A DNA stretch of 64,000 nucleotides from Sparassis latifolia (taxonomy: Eukaryota; Basidiomycota; Agaricomycetes; Polyporales; Sparassidaceae), in NCBI GenBank assembly GCA_018466975.1, contig CM031557.1, positions 2,914,001 through 2,978,000 of the forward strand. Reading direction: 5' to 3'. Shown here piece by piece: positions 16,550-28,339 of the stretch (the first letter of the stretch is position 1; each line of letters begins with the position of its first letter). A program made the translations under genes and the position numbers. The notes below the pieces were generated by a model, which made no database searches, was not told the origin of the DNA, and saw only the letters and a list, made by a program, of their open reading frames with translations.

Positions 16550-17760
16550 GTGAGTCAATACCAGTATCATTCGTGGCTTAACTGCTCGTTGGATACTCAT
16601 CTTGCACACGTAGTGCTATTTTTCTACTTAACACTGAACCAATTCATCTGGATCCGTCGATTCACTGGAGTGACTGTACTATTGACCTTAAATCGATATA
16701 TGATATTATTCGACTGCGTCATCAATGTCCTCGAAGTAGTCCTGGGGAAGTACCAGACGAACGTGGTACGTGTTGTCTTGCCCATGCTCTGGATTCGTCT
16801 TACGTTATGTCTAGAGATATCTTCCGTGGTTACCGCGCATATATCTCCTCTGACTATTGCCTGTTGCAAGTTCCTTTTTGTGCCAATGACAGAACCGGTT
16901 ATGGCAAGCCCATTCTACGGCTGTAATGAAGTAAGACCGTGCCTCATCCAATTTGCTCCACTCTTACACTCGGATGATTAGGCGTACATCTAAGCAAGTA
17001 CTCATCGAGAGCTTACAGTGGCTATGACCACTGGCATATCTGCTATTTCGGCGGACACTGTAGTTTTGTTCATCACCTGGTACCAGTCTTACACAATCCA
17101 TTGAAACACATGTCTTAATATGCAGCCATCGTTGATCTCGATGTTGCTGCGAGATGGTGCGTGTCAATGGATTTTGCGTGACTCCCGATTGTGAGCTTAG
17201 TCCCGGTCAGGGAGACTATACTTCGTGTAAGAGTGGCGAGATCCAAGCATATCAATCAAGCTGTGAATCTCTCGTCTCCGTCTCTGTTCAAGATCCTCAT
17301 ATACTCAAATTTGGGGACTTGGTCCTCATCAGAGCTGTTATGTGCAATCTCGTCAATTACTCTGATTTATCAACTGAGAATCTATGCTTGCTTTTTGTAG
17401 TCCCTCCATCCAATGACATACTTCGTGTACGTGTAAGTAGGCTTCCTCGTTATACTATCAAACACATGGCTTGCATAAAGATTTACAGCTATTCTCGTAT
17501 CACGCTTCCTCCTCAATCTGCGGGAGGTGCATCTTGCCTCGTCCAATGAGAAGTTAGGCGAGGAAGAGCAATTCACGACAATCGCTTGCGTTCCCAGGTT
17601 GCAGTTTTCATGAAACATCACGGAGCCCCCCTCCCGACGACTACGACCATAATCCGTGCAAGGACGCACCTCAGGCATCGCGTCATTTCCTGGCATACGG
17701 ACTGGCACCTGATGAGTATTCGCCGCGACTACGTCAAGAGGTAAGTCTTTCGGGTCTGAC
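16550..17760 (+). pseudogene. DUF6533-type membrane protein gene, probably decayed
   Basis: The order of family hallmarks is kept. IRRFTGVTVLLTLNRYM lies at about 16,650, ISADTVVLFITWYQSYTI at about 17,040-17,100, and TAILVSRFLLNLREV at about 17,490-17,530, with an acidic/Gln tail after it. The frames between them are interrupted by stops, and some pieces need introns I cannot place, so this is either a gene with several short exons or a pseudogene. It shares its type with the gene at the left window edge, suggesting a local family. Confidence 0.45.
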
Positions 17761-17855
17761 AGATAGTTAGACTGCCCTTTATTGACAAATATCGAAAGAA
17801 CAGGACGAACCGGACCAGAGTGACCGTCAGAGGTGCTGGCGGGTAGATATGAACG

Positions 17856-18195
17856 CTAAGACTTGGACTCACTGAGTGTATAGATGCCCACATGTCTACT
17901 ATCTGACTGTTCTCCATTTCTAGGCTGTTGAGCTACCACACTGTTCCGGTCGTGTCTCCTTGCTGCACTCCTCAGTGCTATCTCGGTATTCATCTGAGCC
18001 TCCGGTGATCCGACGAGTTCTACAATTTCTGCCTCGTTCGAGCGAAGTGTTCGATCCTGATCTTTCAGAGGCAGTTCGTAACGACGAGCTTGACAGATCG
18101 TTGTAATCAAAATAGCACTGGCTCCCACCGTGACGGAAAGTGTCAGTCTTACTAGTCCTTGTCCAAACCAGAGCTGATTCTGTGCTTGTTGATTT
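17856..18195 (-). CDS. C-terminal exon of a single-pass membrane protein
   Basis: Read on the minus strand this is a membrane helix (TLSVTVGASAILITTICQ) followed by a basic residue pair and a polar cytoplasmic tail rich in Asp, Glu and Arg ending in YTLSESKS. The layout resembles the Ser/Thr-rich stalk, helix and tail of Agaricomycete surface proteins like the one at 18.8 kb on the other strand. Upstream exons (18.2-18.6 kb) could not be assigned, and an in-frame stop lies near 18,270 unless an intron removes it. Confidence 0.35.
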
Positions 18196-18799
18196 CCTCG
18201 AACCGTCGTTCTTTGCTCTTACGATGAAGACGGTTTCTACTACTGCCAGTTCTTTGGGAGATTACGGGCGAGGCAAGTCCGTGGGAGTTCCTGAAACCCC
18301 GATCATTGATACACAAGGGATGTGATTACGGTAAGTGGTCTGATGGCGCCTTGCGCAGCCTCCAGTCTTGACGCTCACACAGTCAGCCTCAGCCTTTGTA
18401 GCAGGTTTACGACCGTCGTAGTGCAAGGTGGGCTAATACGCAAAGTAGCAATCGCCGCTGTCAAAATTTCTGACTGGTATCCGTGGAAGACGTCTTGTAC
18501 AGGCTTGCAATGGGAAGATATCATCCGTGTCCTATGAGAGCTCTATACGTGCTGGCGTTTTTGAGCGTCTGCAAGTCGCTGATGATAGGAATTCTCAACA
18601 TGATCGATTGACCATGTACTGCATAGTGACTATATTTATACCTGCTGCGACCCACACCTTACTGCTGTGAGTATTTGCGAGCTTGTTTCCTGTACCTCTT
18701 TCTCGGTGAGTGTTTGAACTATGCAGTTTAACGGGTGAATCTAATTTTCAGTGGTGTCGGGGTCAAGAAGTTGTTGCCTGCGAGCCCACTGCTTCAATA
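18196..18799. other. gap between two opposed surface-protein genes
   Basis: It probably contains unresolved 5' exons of the minus-strand membrane protein (for example a Thr/Val-rich stretch near 18,390-18,470) and the promoter of the plus-strand gene. No clean model was found. Confidence 0.3.
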
Positions 18800-19763
18800 A
18801 TGACGAACAACGTCTCAACTCTCCTTACCGTTGACGATACCGACCCCCGCTTGATCTATGAAGGCTCATGGACCGAGTCCGAGAGCTCAGGAGAATACGA
18901 TTCGACAGCCCACGGTACCGTAATCGCCGGTTCGTCGGTGCTATTTGTCTTCAACGGTTGGTGAACCTCCTTCATATTATCCAAGTGAAGTCATCTGAAT
19001 CTAATCTCACAGGCACATTCGTCGCCGTGTACGGCACAGTCGGAACATCTGGGAGTAACTCAAGCTATGTCTTGGACGCTCTACCACCCGTTCAATATAG
19101 CGCGCCTCCATTTGCATCACCAGTTTATAACCAAGCCTTTTACTCCTCTGAGATTCTCACGAACGGGAAGCACAGCTTGAATATCACATCAACTGCAGAC
19201 GGGGAGAACTTCCTGCTCGACTATTTGCAGTATACTACCACGGACCTTGGGGCGGCATCAGAGTCTTCGGCGCATCCTGCACCGACTTCTTCCTCTATCG
19301 GTCTGGCAAACTCCTCGAAGTCGCACATGACACTCTCTGCTGGCGTGATATGTGGGATTGTCATCGGCAGCATAGTCTTCTTGACTGTTGTCACATGTAT
19401 CCTCCTTTGGATGCGCAGTTGGTGCTGCTTCAGGAGCCTTCGCGGTAGAAAACTCCGGCGAGGAGACGAGGTTGACATGCTTCTATCGGGTCAGTGATAA
19501 CTTCTCACCAGTCTTCAATCGATATGATTAATGACATCTTTCCCGTAGACATGCCAAATGCCCCACCACCTACCATGGATATTCTCCGTAAATTCAAAGC
19601 AGATCTCCACCCTTCTGCGGTGAACATTCATGCACCTCCGACCTCATACGGCACCGAGTCATCTGCCGTATTTACCTCCGTCATATTCTTAACACCACCC
19701 GTGTCGACGGTTTCTGGCAATTCTGCGGGAAAAAATCGACAACATCCTCGTAATGTCTCATAA
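18800..19763 (+). CDS. single-pass membrane protein with fungal extracellular domain
   Basis: Three exons: 18,800-18,956, 19,013 to about 19,492, and about 19,549-19,763. The extracellular part (VDDTDPRLIYEGSWTE, then HGTVIAGSSVLFVFNGTFVAVYGT after the first splice, and LNITSTADGENFLLDYLQY) has the beta-rich pattern common in Agaricomycete surface proteins that resemble carbohydrate-binding jelly-roll domains. A Ser/Pro/Ala stalk follows, then a helix (AGVICGIVIGSIVFLTVVTCILLWM), a basic stop-transfer run (RGRKLRRGDE) and a polar tail. No clear signal peptide follows the chosen ATG, so an upstream exon with a signal sequence is possible. The function is not known. Confidence 0.7.
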
Positions 19764-20150
19764 AATCTGATTTATCGCTGTCTCAATCGTGCACGGACTT
19801 CAGAAATGTGTAGAGCGAGTGGCATACATAGCAAGTACCGCACTTCTCCTGGATTCCTACCTACTACCTCTATCTCGCAGCTGTAGCCGTCTCGTGATTT
19901 CTTTCGTGTACTGCCCAGAGTTTGAGTTGTATATATAGTCATTTCATCTAGATTTTTTTTTTTTTGGAGGAGTGTTGTAACGGCTACCGGCGGCTCACTT
20001 GGTGAGTCCCAGCGGCCCACCCACTGGCTGCGGGAGTTTCACCCGTCACTCTTCCAGGAGGAAATGCATTATGCACGCCCATGTATTTAAGCAGTGTGGG
20101 ACTCATTCCACTATCATCGGTCTGGTCTACGCCAGAGCTCAAGAGGAATG
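19764..20150. other. intergenic region with poly-T run
   Basis: No gene is seen. A run of about 11 T residues lies near 19,954. Confidence 0.4.
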
Positions 20151-20154
20151 TTAC

Positions 20155-20400
20155 CCACTAAAACAGGACCACCGCAAATGCTATAAGAGGTTCGATCTTT
20201 GGGCTAGCACTTTTGGGGGTCTCGGAAATGGGCATTTTTGGGGATTTTCATATAACATTTTTCCAAAAGGGTCGTTTTTGGGGAAAATTTCGATCGAACC
20301 TCACCTAGAGGCCAATTTTGGGGAAATTCGGGATCGAACATACTAAAAAGGTGAATTTCATGGAAAGTATGGATTAAACACAGCCCTAGCGTACTCGTAA
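20155..20400 (+). repeat. 5'-truncated LINE tail (related to the LINE at 53.6-63.3 kb)
   Basis: AGGACCACCGCAAATGC near 20,165 is identical, in inverse orientation, to the end of the LINE coding frame near 53,790. Both copies continue into the same style of G-run-rich tail (tttggggattt, cgggatcgaac). This looks like a short dead-on-arrival copy of the same LINE family. Confidence 0.5.
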
Positions 20401-20436
20401 TGTTTGTACACTTCAAAGCCGCAGTGGAAACACTCC

Positions 20437-20983
20437 CTAGTCAACGTACGAAGACATTTTTACCTTTTTAACACCTTTCTCCACCGACACCGACACCGTG
20501 CCTTCATCTTGTTTACGTTTGGGACGTGCCGCGGCGGCCTTCAGAAGTGCTTTCACGCAGGCCTTGAGCTGCGGCTCAAGCGTTTTGAGTTGATTCAACC
20601 TCTCTTCCATGGTGCGCTTCGGTTTCAACATCTTCAGACCGGAACCAAGTGGGATCGCATCCTCCATGCTATTCGGGCAAAGCACGTTCAGGCTCGTGAT
20701 CAGGTTTTCCTGATGAAGGAATAGGTAGCTGGGAACATTTCGAGCGCTACCGGCAGGCTGAGCAGTGAGCGGAGAGAGTAGGTTGCCATACTGTTCATAG
20801 GCAAGAACAACAAGACGGGAGAGGGTAGAAATGTCGGAGCATGTTGGGGAGTAATTGTGTGCAGGCTTTTGACCCCCGCCTTTCAAATAGATAAGCTTAA
20901 CTGAAGGATAGACATACAGTCAGCATTGTACCGGCTTTGATGCCAACATTGCTCACCTTGGCCAATAAAGACTTTTTCGAAGC
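20437..20983 (-). pseudogene. piece 3 (C-terminus) of the Ulp1-transposase gene, cut off by a copia insertion
   Basis: The minus frame enters from the copia target site (FEKVFIGQ), crosses a short intron (gtgagc ... ttcag) into VKLIYLKGGGQKPAHN and runs to a Lys-rich tail (KKVKMSSYVD). Removing the copia element and one copy of GAAGC joins it in frame to the codons ending at 26,092 (VIVGC-FEK), so it is the 3' end of the gene whose middle part lies at 26-28.3 kb. A coiled-coil-like stretch (TMEERLNQLKTLEPQLKA) is visible. Confidence 0.75.
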
Positions 20984-21312
20984 TATCGCGAGTACGCGGC
21001 GAGGGGGGAAGGCGTCCAGGGGATGTCTAACGGATCTAGAGCGGGACCAAGCGCAGCTCAGTCTCGTGCGATAGCAAACGAGTGACTGTATTAATACTAA
21101 CCTAGAGCGGGACCAAGCGCAGCTACTACAGGTCAGTAAGGAGATAAAAAGTAGGTAAAGAAAGTATTCACCTCAGTCTCGTGCGATAGCAAACGAGTGA
21201 CTGAGGTGCATCGTCCGAACGTCCGCCAGTACTACCTACGTGATTACGTAAGTAACGTGGTGGCGTAAATACCGTACTACTCTGCCCGTGTCGCAATGTA
21301 TGTACTTCAACA
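20984..21312 (-). repeat. copia 3' LTR
   Basis: 329 bp, reading TGTTGAAGTA to CTCGCGATA on the minus strand. A 45-bp gap separates it from the pol stop at 21,358 and contains a short purine run (gagtgggcg) that can serve as the polypurine tract. Confidence 0.95.
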
Positions 21313-21357
21313 CGCCCACTCAGAGTGACAGGGAATAGAGTATATAAATGAAAATAC

Positions 21358-24300
21358 TTAAGCCAAGCCCATCCCCGCTGAAAACTTCTCATGCTTCTCA
21401 CGAGGAAGCCCCTTCGTCAAGACATCAGCAACCTGATTTCCGGTAGGAACGTACTCAGGTTCGATCTCGCCGGAGTCATACTTCTCGCGGATGAAGTGGT
21501 AGCGGACGGCAATGTGCTTGGTGCGTTCATGGAAAGCAGCATTTTTGGATAGCGCGATGGCGGACTGATTGTCGATGAGCAATGGAGTAGGGCCCTTCTG
21601 AACCTGTCCAATCTCCGAGAGGAAAGTGCGAAGCCAGACTGCTTCCTTTGTACCATGAGCTCCAGCCATATACTCAGCTTCAGTGCTGGACTGCGCCGTC
21701 GAGTGCTGCCTCTTTGAAGACCAGCTGACAGCGCCTTCCGATATGAGGAAAACAAAACCTGTGACCGATCGACGGTCGTTGACGTTCGCTGCCCAATCTG
21801 CATCCACGTATCCGAGAAGGGGTTCCTTCTCCTTGGTAGTGCCACAATAGACAAGCTTCTTGTCTGCTGTCCCACGCAGGTAGCGATAGACTCGCATAAG
21901 AGCAATCCAGTGCTCCTTGCCTGGCGTTGCAGCATGCTGGCTCAACGCGCCCACTGTGAACGCAAGGTCGGGGCGAGTCCCGATCATTGCATACATGAGA
22001 GAGCCAAGCGCGCTCTGGTAAGGCTTCGGGTCGATCTCCGCCTCCGAGAGCTTGACGAGCTTCTGGTTCTGTGCCATAGGTGTGCTGACCGGGCGGCAAT
22101 CGGCCATACCATGTTGTGCGAGACACTTCTCGACATACTGGTGTTGCGAGAGCTCGAGGACACGGCGAGGACGATCACGAGTGATTTCCATGCCGAGGAG
22201 CCACCGTGCTTCGCCAAGGTCGGTCATCTCGAAGCGAGACTTAAGATCTTCCTTGAGGGTGGTGACAGCAGTGAGGTTGTCAGAAAGAATGAGCATGTCA
22301 TCGACATAAATGGCGATAATGAGGAGAATACCGTCATCGTTCTTGTAGAACACGCTGTGGTCCGAGTGGCAGTGGGTGAACCCAAGCGCCTCGAACTCAG
22401 CACGGATCTTCTTGTACCACTCACGTCCAGCCTGCTTAAGACCATAGAGGGCCTTGTTCAGCTTCCAGACGAGGCTGTTGGACCTGTGGAAGCCAGGGGG
22501 AACCTTCATGTAGATCTCCTCATCAAGATCACCATTCAGGAATGCCGATTTGACGTCCATCTGGTGGATCTCGAGGTCGAGCTTGGCAGCAAGAGCAAGT
22601 AGTGTTCGGACAGAAGCGAACTTTGCGACGGGTGCAAAGGTTTCATTGAAGTCGAGGCCCTCAACCTGTGTAAAGCCCTTGGCAACAAGTCGAGCCTTGT
22701 ACTTCTCGATTTCACCGTCCGGTCCACGCTTAATCTTGAAGACCCACTTGCAGTCTATGACCTTGCGATTCCGTGGGCGCCCACTTCGTCGTAGAGCTCC
22801 GCTTTGACAAATGCGTGTAGCTCCTCTGCGCACGCAGCCTTCCAGCGCGCAGCATCGGGCGTGACATCGCCTCCTCGTAGGTCTGTGGTTCATCCCAGCT
22901 TGTGGCTTTGTGAGCATTCTCTGCATCGCCCACTTCCTCTGCGTTCTCCGAGTCTGCCGCTGCGGCATCAGCGCCCTCCACCCACATCATCCTGGCCCTT
23001 CGGTTTCCGTGTGTAGGAGGACACGAAATAGCGGTCATCATCGGCGCTACGGTGCCGTCGGCGCTGCTCGACCTGAACGGCGCAGTTCCGGAGCCGGGGA
23101 GGAGGTGGTGGTGGCTGCGCGCGCGCGCGTGACGCCGCGCCTAATTCGGGCAGTGGAACGCCGTCGTCGCTGTCCTCATCCGCGTTGTCATCGTCATCCT
23201 CGTCGTCGCTGTCGCCCACATCCAGGAGTGCAGGTGCGTCCTCATCTTCATCTGGGACATCTTCGACAGTGGGCCTTGGCGGGCGCGAGACGGCGGCAGC
23301 TGCGGCCGCGCGTCGGGCGCCTCCTGCGTAGGTGTGGCGTCAATTGTGATGCGACTGGGTGCGACTTCGGTGCCTTCGCCGAAATACACGCCGCGGGATT
23401 CGACGATGCGGCGGTCGCTCTGTGAACCAGGCGGTAGGCCTTGCGATTTGCGGCAAACCCCAGGTGCGTGCACTCGAGCGTTTCGAGTCGAGTTTCTGAC
23501 GTTTTCCTTCGAAGCGTGGACATAGGCTTTGCAGCGGCGCGGAGGTGCGCCACGCTCGGCTTGTTTCGGTGTAGGCCTCATGTGGTGTGAGGTTGTCAGG
23601 AGAGTGCGGGTTGGAACAGAGTTAAGGATGTGTACTGCATGTAACACAGCATCACCCCAGTATGTGTTCGGCAGTCCAGCGTCATTGAGCATGCTCCTGG
23701 CCATCTCCTCGATGGTGCGGTTCATCCGCTCGGAACGCCATTCTCCTGTGGAGTGTAGGCATTCGTCTTTTCGTGGTGGATGCCCTTCTCCTTTAGGTAC
23801 GCCAATTCCTTCGACTCGTACTCACCGCCGCCATCAGTCCGCAGGATATTGGCACGCTGCCCGGTCTCGACCTCAGCCTCGCTCAACAAAAGCTTTGAAG
23901 TGTGAAAGCGCTTCATCCTTCGTCTTCATGAGGTTGGCGACAAGGTGGTGCGTGTGTCCGTCGATGAGCGTGATGAAATAGCGGTGGCGGACGCGTCTGA
24001 GTCTGCATGGGACCACAGACATCGGAGTAGGTGCGATGGAGAACGCGGGGATTCTCGACATCCGACTCCTTCGGAATTGGCTGGCGTGTCTGCTTGCCAT
24101 GGAGACAGGGCTTGCAGGTGACGTTACTCACCTTTTCTCCGACGATCGACATGCCCTTGACCATTCCCTTTCGCACCATCTTCAGCACGGAGTCTACGGA
24201 GATGTGACCAAGGCGGCGATGCCAGACCTGAGCACTCGCACTGGATGTTGTCTCCTTAGCAACAAAAGCGTGGAGTGGGGGATCATCCATGGAGTCATCG

Positions 24301-25640
24301 TAAGAGGGAGGGAGATCTTTTGCCTGCAGGATGTAGGTACGCTCGGGGAGCTGCGTGGTCACGTCGAGAACATAGAGATTTCTCCGCATGTACCCAATGG
24401 CGCTAAGTCGGCCCTGGGCATTGCTGATGCGACACGTACCATCAGCGAACCTAACATCGTAGCTGTTGCGGTCAAACTGCGAGACAGAGAGCAGGTTGCC
24501 ATTGAGATCTGGGACATGGAGAACTTCCTGCACAATGCCAGTGTTCGTTGAGCCATGGTCGACTGCTGCACGGAGTGTGACCTGACCGATACCAACGGCG
24601 AGGATAAAGCGCTCATCTCCGAGGTAAACACGCTTGGGTGTAGCGAGGGCACGGTAGTTTACGAACCACTTGCGGTGAGATGTCATGTGGGAGGAAGCTC
24701 CTGAATCAACAATCCAGCGGTGGAGGTCATCACCACGTGCCAACTCCTCAGCAACGAAGAGGCGGAGCGTCTCGGAGTCAGCCTCACCGACACTGGCGAT
24801 CTTCGCAGATTCCTTTGCATCAGCAGCCTTCTCAGCTTTCTTGTCGCCCTTCGCTGTGGCGCCCTCCACCTGGCTCACCTTGAACTTCCGACACTCGTCC
24901 TTCGTGTGACCAGTGTAGCCACAGAAAGCGCACTTGCCCTTCTTCTTCTTGTCCTTGTCCTTCCCCTTCGACTTCGACTTGGTATCAGCATGCTTCGCAA
25001 TGAGCGCAGATGCTGCGGTCGTCTCGCCACGTCGCTTCTCCTCGCTAAGGACCTCATTGACGACCTTCTCGACTGTGAGTTTCGAGTCAGAGGCCATAAG
25101 GATAGTGCGAAGGGTTGAATAGGATGGAGGAAGGGAGATAGCCATAGCGATGGCGATGAGCGTGTCGTCTAGCGTTAGCCCGAGTGTCTCGAGGATGTGG
25201 GCCTTCTGCTGCATCGTGTTGAGCTGCGGCTCTAGCGGCGACTCGTCACTAAGTGTGCTGCGGAAAAGGTCGCTGATGAGATAGGCTAAGGTTTGCTTGC
25301 CTCTGCCCTCGTAACGTCTGTTCAACTTCTCCCAAGTGTCCTGTGCCGTCATCGAGTACATCACACCGTTAAGCGGCTCGTCCTTGAGCGTCAACGTGAT
25401 CTGCGCGAGAGCCTCATTGTTCCGGACATCCCACTCCGCCTTCTTCATAGTATCCACTGTTCCGGGGTCGGCTTCGGTGCTGTTGATGAGCGAATAGAGA
25501 CCACGCAACCGGAGGATGGTAGTCATGCGGTACTTCCACGTCTGGAAGTTTCCGCCATTGCTTTCGAGGAACGGGACATCGTAGAGGCGCTTCGACTCAG
25601 CTTTGGAGCTGGCCTGAGATATCGGCGGGTATAGAGACAT
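21358..25640 (-). pseudogene. copia gag-pol polyprotein with several one-base frameshifts
   Basis: From the start near 25,640: a UBN2-type gag, a CCHC knuckle (CAFCGYTGHTKDEC) near 24,920, protease motif WIVDSGASSHMT near 24,700, the integrase zinc region (HRRLGH ... CKPCLHGK) near 24,100-24,230, the integrase core (LIDGHTHHLV, TPQENGV) at 23.7-24.0 kb, reverse transcriptase (KARLVAKGFTQ, YVDDMLIL) and RNase H (YVDADWA, STAEAEYMA-like STEAEYMAG), ending near 21,358. Gag to early integrase, and RT to the end, are open. Between about 22.77 and 24.02 kb at least five single-base gains or losses switch the frame. The unusual mix of near-identical LTRs and a broken integrase is discussed in the findings. 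Confidence 0.92.
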
Positions 25641-25740
25641 GGTTCGACAGGGGTGTGAACGAGAGAAGCAGGTTGTGGGAAAGGAAGGTGATGACGAGCG
25701 ATTGAGTTCTCGATATTTCCGATGCTGTCAGATTCAGTTG

Positions 25741-25758
25741 GAGGCGGGGCTCATAACC
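25741..25758 (-). other. copia primer-binding site for a half-molecule of initiator tRNA-Met
   Basis: Directly inside the 5' LTR the plus strand reads GGCGGGGCTCATAACC, which matches the anticodon stem-loop of eukaryotic initiator tRNA-Met (GGGCTCATAACC). Copia-type elements are known to prime from a tRNA-iMet cut in the anticodon loop. Confidence 0.65.
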
Positions 25759-26087
25759 TATCGCGAGTACGCGGCGAGGGGGGAAGGCGTCCAGGGGATG
25801 TCTAACGGATCTAGAGCGGGACCAAGCGCAGCTCAGTCTCGTGCGATAGCAAACGAGTGACTGTATTAATACTAACCTAGAGCGGGACCAAGCGCAGCTA
25901 CTACAGGTCAGTAAGGAGATAAAAAGTAGGTAAAGAAAGTATTCACCTCAGTCTCGTGCGATAGCAAACGAGTGACTGAGGTGCATCGTCCGAACGTCCG
26001 CCAGTACTACCTACGTGATTACATAAGTAACGTGGTGGCGTAAATACCGTACTACTCTGCCCGTGTCGCAATGTATGTACTTCAACA
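25759..26087 (-). repeat. copia 5' LTR
   Basis: 329 bp and one substitution from the 3' LTR. Next to target duplication GAAGC at 26,088-26,092. Confidence 0.95.
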
Positions 26088-28334
26088 GAAGCATCCCACG
26101 ATTACCCATGAATCTTCACGCAGAGGATGAAAGACCGAGAGCGCAGCACTAGCAAATGAAAACGGGACAGATCTGTCTAGTGCATCATATATATGTCGAC
26201 GCATCGACTGCACGCTCCTTGAAGGCGATGCATTTCCCGAAGGCCCTGCAAACGGCGGTGAAATCAGCAATTGCACATTCACTGGGAGACAGTAGAAGCC
26301 ATACCACCTCTCATTGCACTGGCACTGCCGGGGTTTCCTGCATTGGAGGAAACATCTCCTGGGACAACTCGTGCACTGATCACAACATTCTCTGCAGCAT
26401 CTCGGAGACTGCTCTCATCGTCCGACTCGACTTCACTGCCCTCCATAGCCTTCGTTGCATTTCTTGTGGCCGCAACCTGTCCCTTCCACCGCACCGCCCG
26501 TTCAACACCTGTGGCTTCCGCTTTTGCCAGTGCACCTGTCACAGTTGCTGAAAGCATACGGGTCATCTCTGCGACAATGTCAGCCTTGAGGGTGCTTGAG
26601 TTTGTTGAATCCAAGGCAGAACCCGGCGCAGCGTTACTGGCCCCCGAATCAGTATCTTCGGAGGACCTGGTATCTGCGACTGTGATCATGTCATCTAATC
26701 CCCTTGCGCGTCGGTAACGATATGAGATTGCACTCTTTGCTTCCTCCGTCTCGTGCTTCGCCCGCTCTTGGATCATGGCCTCAAAGTTGAAAGCCGATGC
26801 TGTCCCGAAATCGATTGGTTTCAACATCGTCTTAGCACTGCTAGCAGGAGGAATTTTCCGTGGTGTGCTACCCGTCGAATTCATGTTGGGCTGATCATCA
26901 GCTTTAATGGTGCCTTGCTGTCGCATTTGTTCCTGCTTGACGGCATCTAACAAGGCCTTCACCTCATCACGCCAGTCTCTTAAGGCAGATTCTGGCTCTT
27001 CGGGCAATGTATCACTAGTGGAGACAGGTGAGTTCTACATGTCAAACTGTGCTTCAAATACACGAAAAAAACTCACATTCTCAGGGAGTCATGAACAACT
27101 ACTGCCGTCGCTGCAATGCCCAGATTTGTTATTGTCTCATCAACATTGTTTGGGCGCAATTCATCCAGCTCAGAGTCAGTGAGGAAGAGTTTCTCCATTT
27201 GCACAGCATGTGGCTCCAGGTCTGTGACGTCCAGGCTCCCGAATTCTTCGTCCGAGAAATCAGTAGTTGCATTCAGTGCTTGAAGTGCTTCCGCTAAAGC
27301 CGGCTGGTCGACGGAGTTCCCGAGAGAGCTTGTACTGATGCCGAGTATGTACAAGAGTGATTCGGCTTCAGTGTGTGCTACTGAGATGATCTGATTGATT
27401 TCAGAGTCTGGTGGACATGAGGTAAGGTTGACAAGGTCGATTCCGCTAGACTGAAACCAGGAGTGATGATAACCAGAACGATGCGCACTTGCAGCCCTCT
27501 GTGCACCTTTTAGTTTGGTCCGTAATTCTCCGGCCATCAGTAAGCTAAGTTTCGAAATCAAGAGGATCCATTCCACAAACGTGAAGTCCTTCTGAATCTT
27601 GCGTGCACACCCAAACATGTGTTCACAAGTTTCCGTGGAATTCAGCCAAAGCAAAAGTGGAATATCGGGAAAAAAGTCGCGGTGGACCAAGATGAGCAGC
27701 AACATAGCATTGATGAAGATGGAGAGGATATCATAAAGCTCCCGCGAGATGAAATGTGTGTTGACCAAGTAGTATGGATGATCCAGAATGAACTGTCTCC
27801 ACCCTTCAAGGAAGAAACGTCCGCGCCACAGCATTTTGATTCGTTCTTTGTGCGACAGAGTCCGACTCTGTTGAGCATCAACAATCTCGCCAATAATGAA
27901 TAGATAGGCTGCAAGTCCAAGCTCGTCAGGCTCTGTGCGTGAAATGTGCTCAATGACTGCAGAGGAGAACAACCGTGCAGCAGCACGGTCATCCTGCTTG
28001 TCCACGCCCACGATGTCTGTTTTCATCAACGGTGAGTTCGGACTTTGCGCGATCCTTGCCAAAAGAGGATAATCCACCCTCCAATGGCCAAATGGCAGTA
28101 CACGGGCACCAGAGGTGGCACTCCCTCGAGCATTCTTTTTAGCATGCTTCCCATCAGTTGACATCACACATGGTTTGCCGTTGCTAAGAACAGGGGTATG
28201 GAGGGAGAGTCGAGGCATCCCTGGAACAGGATTTTCGAATGACCACAAGTGAATCTTTCCTGCTGCGATCGCCTCATTACGGATATCGTGGGTGAGCCCA
28301 CGCTCAATGGAGACACCATCGACATTATAGCTAA
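26088..28334 (-). pseudogene. piece 2 of the Ulp1-transposase gene (C-terminal transposase domain)
   Basis: The frame enters at the TIR-element junction (SYNVDGVSIERGLTHDIRNEA) and runs through HTPVLSNGKPCVMSTDGKHAKKNARG, where D-G-K-H fits the D(2)H motif of P/hAT-type RNase H transposases. It continues to LNSTETCEHMFGCARKIQKD, where the Glu fits the third acidic residue. A splice near 27,020-27,070 leads to a Ser/Ala-rich region, and an intron (gtgaatgt ... tttgcag) to a short piece ending at the copia site (SWVIVGCF). It has no start of its own. It is continuous with the frame that stops at 50,415 once the 22-kb element is removed. The superfamily call (P/THAP9-like) is inference. Confidence 0.72.
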
Positions 28335-28336
28335 CA
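28335..28336. other. target-site duplication CA, left of the 22-kb element
   Basis: CA immediately before CATCAGC; the partner is CA at 50,415-50,416. Removing one copy plus the element restores codons Leu-His-Ile-Val-Ser-Tyr-Asn of the host gene. Confidence 0.8.
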
Positions 28337-28339
28337 CAT

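Larger units (their letters stand above)
20984..26087 (-). mobile_element. Ty1/copia LTR retrotransposon, 5,104 bp, recent insertion
   Basis: Two 329-bp LTRs differ by one base (G at the left copy, A at the right copy, in the ACRTAAG context). The element is flanked by the 5-bp duplication GAAGC (20,979-20,983 and 26,088-26,092). Domain order gag, protease, integrase, reverse transcriptase, RNase H defines Ty1/copia. It lies inside the Ulp1-transposase gene in the same orientation as that gene. The LTR begins TG and ends TA rather than CA in both copies. Confidence 0.96.
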
